From Kitagawia praeruptora (lineage: Eukaryota; Streptophyta; Magnoliopsida; Apiales; Apiaceae), in assembly GCA_037693485.1 (NCBI GenBank), contig CM075344.1:38343501-38407500 (forward strand): a DNA stretch of 64,000 nucleotides. Reading direction: 5' to 3'. Below the pieces are notes generated by a model. It did not search any database, had not been told where the DNA came from, and saw only the letters and a list, made by a program, of their open reading frames with translations. Position 1 is the first letter of the stretch; every line of letters begins with the position of its first letter. The translations under genes and the position numbers were made by a program. Below, piece after piece: positions 57,140-64,000 of this stretch.

Positions 57140-57167
57140 GTTCATATAAAATTGGACGGAGGAAGTA

Positions 57168-58104
57168 ATAAATTTCTTTTTTCTGGTAAAACACATCTCC
57201 TTTTCAATTTTTCAATAACTAATTAATTTCTTTTTTCACGTAAAATACATTATATTTTATATTTTATCTCACTAAAATTTTTTCTTTTCTAAAAATATTA
57301 TGAGCAATTCTATTTAATAAAATATTTTAATTATTTTAATTACTAAGAATTAACCAATTACTTTTTTTAGCCAAAATATGTTACATTTTCTATTTTTTAA
57401 ATTTTTTCCAGTAAAACCTATTCGGGTAGTTTAATTTAAATGAAATAAATAAAAATATTATATTAACTAATAACTAATCGATTATGTTTTCAACTAAAAC
57501 TAAAATCGATCATATTTTAAAAGTATTACGAACAACATATATATAATTATTATCAAATTACATCATTTAAAATTTTAAGAGTACAACATTCATATTTTAA
57601 AATTTTTAATTTAAATTTAAAAAAATTTCATTATATAAAAGAACAATCGTGCATCACACATTTTTTAAAATTAATATTGATTGATAGAACTTAGCACGAT
57701 TGATTACTCCAAAGCCCACTTCACGCTACTGCAGGCTTCTTTACCTTTCACTATAGGGCACAATAGGATCGTCAAACGGATATTTCAGATGCGGGTTTGT
57801 CAAATGGATATTTCGGATGTGGGTTTGCCAGTATTCGAATTTGTATCCGAATCCATATTCGGATCCGAAAATATTTTAAAAAAAATATCCGAATTCGACG
57901 AATATTATCCGGATTTGAATAATATTCGAATCCGTTTTTCAGTCAGATTTTTCTATTTTAAATTCAGTTTTTAATTAAAAAAAATAGAAAAATAAAATAA
58001 AATTAACTTGTCTAAAACTAAATAAAAAATCAAATTTACTTGAACATGTTTAACTTTTTTATTTTTTTAAAAAAATAATTTTAATGTAACTTCTTATGTT
58101 TATT
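57168..58104. other. AT-rich stretch with CGGATAT/TCCGAATC repeats
   Basis: No gene. The part 57770-57945 carries many CGGATATT, TATCCGAAT and GGATCCGAA pieces; a similar cluster lies at 58615-58770. The two clusters may be the ends of one degenerate element that encloses the palindromic island, but no target-site duplication was found. Confidence 0.4.
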
Positions 58105-58440
58105 TTAGAGAGAATTACCAAAATGCCTATTTTTCACAAGTTTTTGCCCAAAATACTGATTTTGAAAAAAATGACCCGAAATACCGACGGGATACGGAGT
58201 TTCGGGCTCCGTATTAGCTGAATACGGTACACCGTGTACCGTAACATGCATGATACGGAACACAGTCTTCCGTGTTAGCGTGAGACGAAACACGGTGTAC
58301 CGTGTTCGTGCATGATACGGAATATCATGTTCCGCAACAACCCTCATATTACGGTACACGGTCTAACGTGTCTGGTCAGTAAAAAGGACCAGCATGGCTC
58401 CCATATGAATATTTTGGGTCATCACCCGTTTATTTTATTA
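58105..58440. repeat. Palindromic island 1 (ACGGTACAC/GTGTACCGT)
   Basis: GC-richer than its surroundings. It contains a 19-bp palindrome at 58224-58242 (9-bp arms) and repeated ACGG..CCGT pieces (GATACGGAACAC, CACGGTGTACCGTG, ATTACGGTACACGG). It is flanked by short mirrored phrases (AAAATGCC..., ...TTTTGGGTCAT). No coding capacity. Confidence 0.6.
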
Positions 58441-59588
58441 TTCTTAAAATATTGAATTTATATGATATTTATATAAATTTATACCTATATTATGTTTACA
58501 AATATATTTATCTCATATAAATAAAGTATTTTATGAATAAAGAACATAATAATTTCTAAATTATATGAATCTAAATATAAATATAAAATTTATAATATAT
58601 ATGTATAATTTTGAATTCGGATATTATCGGATACGGATGTGTCTATATCCATATCTGTATCCGAAATTATCGGATCCGAATACTGATAATATTTGATTAA
58701 TTTCGAATACAAATAATATCCAATTTATTTTGAATACGAATATGAATATTTCGAACACATATCAAATTTTTTGAATTTTTTTGACGATTCTTGTTGAGAT
58801 GAAGAAAATTTCAAGTTCATGTGTTTCACTGCATCCCGTCTCCAAACTCTTTGATAATCATGATGGACGCTTCATTCCCATAATCCCATTCGGAAGATGG
58901 CTTTATACTCTTTACTGCAGCAGGTGGCTATGAATTTATGCAACGTAATGACAGGGTTCATTATCAAACATATCATGTAGAGATTATTAGGCTAAATCTA
59001 AAATTATTACTTACTTAAAATAATAAGTGGAAAAAATAAATTTTAAGTTTTGGGTAATTTTGTATAATGAGTAATTTATGAATTATTAAAAATATAAAAA
59101 TAAAAATAAATTTGATTTTTTTTTAAAAAAACAAAAATAAATTTGATAAGTTATAAATTTGAATGATGATATTAATTTTTATCAAATCAATCATCAAAAT
59201 AAAATAAATCGTTTAAAAAAGTACCTCATAGTAACTAATGCTTTAAGCTGTTTTTTTAAATTTAAATCATTTTCTAATTTATTACATTCAACTTAAAGAT
59301 AAAAAATCACTTTAATTCGGAGCTTAAAATCCCAATCGAACAGGCTCTTATTACACTCTAATATATCAAGCGGGTCATTGTAATTTTTTTGTCTCTATTG
59401 AATCATTAAATAAATAAGTGGTTGCACTTTGTTAGTAATTTATATTGAAATTGTTGTTAAAATAAACAGATTTCATTAAATTCTCTACATGAACTTGACG
59501 TAGGACCTGGAATGAAATGGTTAAAATAAAAAAATAGGATTTGGATTAACTACAATTGAAATAGGGTATGAAAAATCCTAAAAATTCA
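58441..59588. other. AT-rich intergenic stretch
   Basis: Contains the second CGGATA cluster (58615-58770) and otherwise very AT-rich DNA with no ORF or border of note. Confidence 0.4.
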
Positions 59589-59598
59589 ATTTATGTAA

Positions 59599-61019
59599 GG
59601 GTTAAGTTTCAAAGTGGTCACTGAATTGAAGCTCATGTATCATTTTACTCACTCAAGTTATCGGGGACTCATATGCATCACTAAAGTCGTGAGTAACGAC
59701 AGCGCCGTTAATTTGACTTGTTGACTGACGGAAAATGTTAGGGTTACTGTTCAAAGTGGGTTTATGAATCAAAATGGTCACTGAAGGGGGGTTATTGTTC
59801 ACAATACGTACATTTTAAATCTATTCTATTCTTTTTATTTTAAAATCATTTTAATGGACCTACTCTATTCTAATTAACGTGTTACACATATTATTCTAAC
59901 ATAAATATATTTCTAGAATAAAATTAAATATAATTCAAATTTTTTTAAAGATTTATAATTCAAAATACAAAGATTCATTTTATTTATAATTCAAAATTTA
60001 AACTAATTTATGCACATTATTGTGTTGTATAAAATAAAGTAAATAATTAATGAATTTGAATCTAACTTTTATTATAAATACACATTCGAATTATTAAAAA
60101 AATGTGATAAAATATAAAAATGGTATCACTCAAGTTAAAAAAAGAATGAAATATGCTAACGAGATGAAGTTTAAATGCAAATGTATCAATAAGTTTATAT
60201 CAATTTTCAATTAGGTCATCGTATTATTTTTTTTGAATTCTATTTTTTTTCGAATTATTAGAATTTATTAAAATTTAAATTGAACATGCCTCTTCAATTT
60301 ATATGCATATAAATCGATACATGCGAACACATATTTGAAAATATCACGTTTTTTTTCAATCCAAAGCGTAATTTTTTTTAATTTTAAATTTTTTCGAATG
60401 ATTAGAATTTAATTAAATTGAAAAATGAACATACATTTGGAGATGACTGCAAGAGTAAAAATATATTATTAGTACACTCTCTGGAGAAAATTCTAATTTT
60501 GCATGCCTGTAAATTATTTTTGTTAGTGTTGTTAGTATTATTATTGTTATCCAAGATATAAATATCTAAGGGATGCGGTTGTTTACAAGCTCGTAATTTC
60601 ATTCATAAAAATATATTATTAATATACTCTAAAAATAAGTGTATGGGTATCCGATTAGTTTTCGAAAATTCCCACTTCATTAATTTTAACTGCTTAAGTT
60701 TTATGAGTTCACAAATATAATTTTAAATTACGAACAAATTTCTGAAATTTAAGTAATTCTTTCATATATATATATGAAAAAAATAAAACGGCGAATGATG
60801 AAATAGAGACCCTGATAACTAGAGTGAAGATTTTGATATATGGATTTCACTTTAGTGACCACTTTGATACTTAACCCTAACGTTTTCCGTCAGTCAACAA
60901 GTCAAACTAACGGCACTGTCATTACTCGCGACTTTAGTGATGCATATGAGTCCCCGATAACTTGAGTGAGTAAAATGATATATGGACTTCACTTCAGTGA
61001 CCACTTTGAGATTTAACCC
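59599..61019. mobile_element. Mutator-like non-autonomous element with long TIRs (1421 bp)
   Basis: Inverted arms of about 155 bp (59599 to about 59755 and about 60865-61019) begin GGGTTAA and CAAAGTGGTCACTGAA and stay about 90% alike by eye. A direct repeat ATTTATGTAA flanks it (59589-59598, 61020-61029), matching the 9-10 bp target duplication of Mutator elements. The AT-rich core has no transposase. Further inside, a second, shorter CAAA(GT/AT)GGTCACT pair extends the arms. Confidence 0.85.
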
Positions 61020-61143
61020 ATTTATGTAAATGTACGTCGGCAGCTCGAGTCTGACATGACAAGTCGTATTGTAAAACTAGTGTTACAATGTTAGATTAGC
61101 TTTTTTCGTCTATCATTGATAAAATGTTTAATGGAATGCATCA

Positions 61144-61358
61144 ACACAACGTACTCAGTATATCCCGCATGAGCAGGGTCTGAGGAGGGTGGGATGTACG
61201 CAATCATGCCCCTACACAAAGGTAGGGAGATTGTTTCCGGTTTTTGATCCTCGGCAGGAATCGAACCCGTGACCTCACGGTTCACGGATTGGGCACTTAC
61301 CACTGTGCCAACTCATAATTTCATCTATTTAGTGATTGGGCACTTACCACCGGTTCAC
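61144..61358 (-). mobile_element. tRNA-derived SINE (Au/TS-like) with rearranged 5' end
   Basis: On the minus strand an RNA polymerase III A box (GGCACAGTGGTAAGTGC, within 61310-61291) and B box (GGTTCGATTCC, 61267-61257) are followed by a body typical of plant Au/TS SINEs (GGGGCATGATTGCGTACATC, GACCCTGCTCATGCGGGA) and a GTTGTGTTG end at 61144. The 11-bp repeat GGAATGCATCA flanks it (61133-61143, 61359-61369). Upstream of the A box, 61319-61358 carries a scrambled second copy of A-box-side sequence (GGGCACTTACCAC on the plus strand). Confidence 0.78.
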
Positions 61359-61371
61359 GGAATGCATCATT

Positions 61372-61870
61372 TCATCTATTTAGTGATTCAATAAATATTT
61401 AGTGATTCAATATAGACAAAAATTTTCCGGTGACCTGCTTGATATATTCAAATGAAATAAATACTCATAATTAACTCCGTAATAACATGGGTCAAAAACA
61501 CTTTCATCGTTAATATTTATAAAATTACTGTCAAAATTTGGTGAATTTAACTGAAATATCGTCAAAAATGACAATATATAATCAATGATAGATTCATAAA
61601 TTTCAGAACACCCGAGGCAAATAAAATTCTGTATACAAGCTTCTTGAAATTTACAGGACATAATGTTATGCATCATAATTCATAACAGAGGAAGAACAAT
61701 ACAAACTCTGGAAAAAATTAAATAGGAACGTAGTCGCAGGAATATAGCAAAACAAATTATGTACAATGTAGTACTTATCATAGGCGACCCCTGGCCATGG
61801 CAATGCAAAGCATGTATGGTATGGGCGTATGGGTCAAGCTGCTCTATATTGTTAAGGATAATATGTACTA
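61372..61870. other. AT-rich intergenic stretch
   Basis: Open frames of 69-89 codons on the minus strand show no domain and are not called. No repeat border seen. Confidence 0.35.
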
Positions 61871-62247
61871 GGCTCCCGTTCACTGGCAAACATTTGCCAG
61901 TGAACTGTTACACAATATATGGTGTCCCAGCCGTTGGATCGTTGATCCAACGGCTGGGATTTAAAAAAAAAATTACACCGTACCGCAGAAACTTTCCGCG
62001 GTACGAGGTAATTAAAAAAATGCCCCCTGTTTTCACATCAAAAATCTACTGTTCACCGTACCGCAGAAACTTTCTGCAGTACGTGAACAGTAAGGGTATT
62101 TTTGTAAGTACTCCGTACCGCGGAAAGTTTCTGCGGTACGGTGTAATTTTTTTTTAAATCAGGACAGTTGGATCAACGATCCAACGGTCCTGGAGCCATA
62201 TGTTGGGAAACAGTTCCCTAGCAAATGTTTGCTAGGGAACGGACCCC
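61871..62247. mobile_element. Palindromic island 2: hairpin-array MITE-like element
   Basis: Mirror-symmetric element. Outer hairpins 61878-61905 and 62213-62240 (13-bp arms, 2-base loop); next 61926-61958 (15-bp arms) and 62162-62190; inner CGTACCGC...GCGGTACG hairpins at 61979-62005, 62051-62088 and 62111-62141. Left and right halves are also inverted repeats of each other (GTTGGATC, ACATTTGC). No target duplication could be fixed and there is no coding capacity. Confidence 0.72.
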
Positions 62248-62269
62248 TTGTTAGTAAGTCGCTGCAATC

Positions 62270-63095
62270 AGGGTGAAAAACCAAAATACCCACAATTTAA
62301 TTTCACGTGTCTAAAATACCCACCGGCGGAAAGCTCCGTCCTTTTTACCCACGGACCACGCATTACACAAATGCGTATAGGGTATACGCATGTTTGTATT
62401 GCGTGGTCACTATGTGCGCATGTTCTGCATGGACTTTGTAAAATACACTTCTGTACTCTGTGAACAGTGACACTGGTTACGCACGTTAAACATGCGTGTG
62501 TACAGATACGCATGTCCAACTTGCGTATTTGTCACTGTTCATCGCCTCTTTCGAACGATGCCGGAGTCGTTTTCCATTCAATATTTCGATCACATCGTTT
62601 ACACCTTTCCAGGTATCTTTGACTCACATACCATACACCAAATTGATCGACTTCTCCCCCTCTACAAGCCTATACCATTCAATTGTCCTTTGTTTAACCG
62701 GATTTAAAAGCCCCATTCGAACTCATTTTGCTCCGATCTGTTTTCCGATAAGTTCTTATACGCCCCTGCGGGGCCAAAAACCAACAAATCGAAGAATCAA
62801 AATGAAGTGGAAGCTGTGGGCTTCGTTTTGATACCAAAACCAATACTGGAGATTGCCGGAATGTCATGGACGAGGGAGATGAACGGGAGAGGCGATTTTT
62901 CGCCTCAGAGAGACGCCGGCCAGCCAGTTGAAGAAATGACGCATGATGACGTCATAACGTATTTGGGAAATGCGTTACTTGGGATACGCATGTTGAACAT
63001 GTGTATCCAAGGCCACGCATGCCCAATATGCGTAGGCCGTGGGTAATTTGGGCGGAAGCTCGCGCACATGGGCATTTCGGGTAGGGGTTAAGCAA
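62270..63095. mobile_element. Palindromic island 3: element with ATGCGTAT/ATACGCAT ends
   Basis: The left side (AAAATACCCAC, GGCGGAAAGCTCCG, TTACCCACGG, ACGCAT; 62282-62395) is mirrored on the right (ACGCATG, CCGTGGGTAATTTGGGCGGAAGCT, GGGCATTTCGGG; 62985-63080). Internal palindromes include 62371-62391 (ATGCGTATA-GGG-TATACGCAT) and 62988-63013. The core (62540-62880) is GC-richer and gene-like in texture but has only short frames, so a captured gene fragment is possible. No target duplication fixed. Confidence 0.55.
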
Positions 63096-63294
63096 AAATA
63101 GTGTAGTTTGGACATTATTTCCTGCAAGCAATCATAGTTCTTCGTTAATTGGTTTTGCAAATTTGTAGTGTTTTGCAGGTTAGTTGCTTATTTTTAACAT
63201 GAATGTTCAATAATTATCACCAGTGGCGGAGTAATAAAGAATCGAGGGTTCTCCTCCTAGTCATGGAATTCAATGTAAGAACATATTACATGTA

Positions 63295-63350
63295 CTAGCC
63301 TATGATCCGTGCGATGCACGAAATTCACTATTTAATTTATAAATTACTAG
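63295..63350 (-). mobile_element. Two adjacent Helitron 3' termini
   Basis: Minus-strand CTAG followed by T at 63295-63298, with the hairpin CGTGC-ATC-GCACG (63320-63308) upstream of it. A second CTAG at 63347-63350 follows a similar, imperfect hairpin (63372-63360). Both fit Helitron 3' ends; the bodies would extend right, toward or beyond the window edge. Confidence 0.55.
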
Positions 63351-63536
63351 CTTATAACTCGTACAACGCACGGCTCCTTTTTAATATCTACAATTATATT
63401 ACTTTTATGAAATTTTATAAGTTATTAATTTACATATCAAATTGTTGTTTAAAAATTGATATACATAAGATTTTACATATTCGATTTAATATTTGTACTT
63501 TATCTTGAATTTTGAAATTTGACTTGGATGTTTACA

Positions 63537-64000
63537 GCCCACATGAAATTAACAAAATAATCTTAAAATTAATGATGGCTTAAAATAATTAAATCTAATA
63601 TATTAAAATCTTACATTTATTATTAAAATTGTAGTAATATATATTAATACATTATATATTAATATAAATTAATATATTAATATAGTAATATATTAATATA
63701 TATTAATATATATTAATTTATTATTATACTGTATTAAAATATTAAAATATATTAATATATTATTTGACAAAATCTCTCTTACACTTATTATTAAAATTGT
63801 ATTTGATTGTGAGTAGAACTATCTTTAAATAATTATAAGGATATTTTGATAATCAAAACAAATTATAAGTAGAATTCATAAATCAAATAGAATTTTCAAC
63901 TTAGAAAATCGTCAATTTCTTCTCTTTTTTGTTTCTGTGTAGATTTAATTATATTAAACCATCATTAATTTAAAGATTATTTTGTTAATTTCATGTGGGC
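63537..64000. repeat. Foldback element with about 43-bp inverted ends, reaching the window edge
   Basis: GCCCACATGAAATTAACAAA at 63537-63580 is mirrored by 63960-64000. The interior is AT-rich, with TAATATATTAATAT runs (63630-63760). The right outer end coincides with the window end, so a target duplication cannot be checked. Confidence 0.65.

Larger units (their letters stand above)
56545..57165. mobile_element. Stowaway-type MITE interrupted by a second Stowaway
   Basis: Outer TIRs CTCGCTCCGTCCCATAA (left) and CTTCCTCCGTCCAATT (right, reverse complement), TA duplications at 56543-56544 and 57166-57167. The inner MITE at 56811-57091 splits it. The right part holds an extra palindrome (57104-57139). 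Confidence 0.7.

Noticed and set aside
61257..61310. A functional tRNA gene on the minus strand
   Set aside because: A and B boxes are present but no cloverleaf could be formed by eye; the body and the flanking duplication fit a SINE.

Overview
The window is nuclear DNA of a flowering plant, most likely a eudicot. The basis is two plant-type host genes (a three-domain jacalin-related lectin and a DYW-class PPR protein) set in dense, nested transposable elements of plant lineages: Tekay-type chromovirus, Tat/Retand-type and Athila-like LTR elements, a TRIM, an RNase H-bearing LINE, a Helitron, hAT, Stowaway and Mutator-like non-autonomous DNA elements, and a tRNA-derived SINE. The species cannot be read from the sequence. 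Family names rest on motif recognition, not on database searches.

Layout. 1-15236: two units of a Tekay-like Ty3/gypsy element on the minus strand, repeated head to tail with a period of exactly 7046 bp and sharing a truncated LTR; unit 1 reads open to the window edge, unit 2 has two stop codons. 15237-21827: decayed Tat-like 3' regions and LTRs with degenerate short tandem repeats, invaded by a young 1.6-kb TRIM (17304-18910). 21828-33017: a complete, apparently intact Tat/Retand-like element on the minus strand (867-bp LTRs, one difference noticed, TSD TAAGA) with a gag-pol frame of about 2005 codons, hairpin-forming tandem repeats and a plus-strand (antisense) ORF of 325 codons. 33029-34916: a non-autonomous Helitron.

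35330-41506 is the gene island: a six-exon lectin gene (705 aa by the predicted splicing) and an intronless 883-aa PPR-DYW gene, both on the minus strand. 41936-43805 holds a hAT-type element and a Stowaway MITE.

43937-56370 is a decayed LINE on the minus strand (endonuclease, RT, zinc-binding region and RNase H, with six in-frame stops and no frameshift seen), split by a 6426-bp gag-only Athila-like LTR element (46748-53173, TSD ACCAT). At its 3' end lies a separate 220-codon RNase H-like ORF with its own TATA-like box. 56545-64000 is AT-rich with small elements: nested Stowaways, a Mutator-like element with long TIRs, a SINE, three islands built from clustered strong palindromes, Helitron 3' termini and an inverted repeat reaching the right edge.

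Only the lectin and PPR genes look like conventional host genes. Everything else is transposon-derived or unassigned AT-rich DNA. Clean target-site duplications around the TRIM, Tat, Athila-like, hAT, SINE and Mutator-like elements fix their borders and the nesting order.
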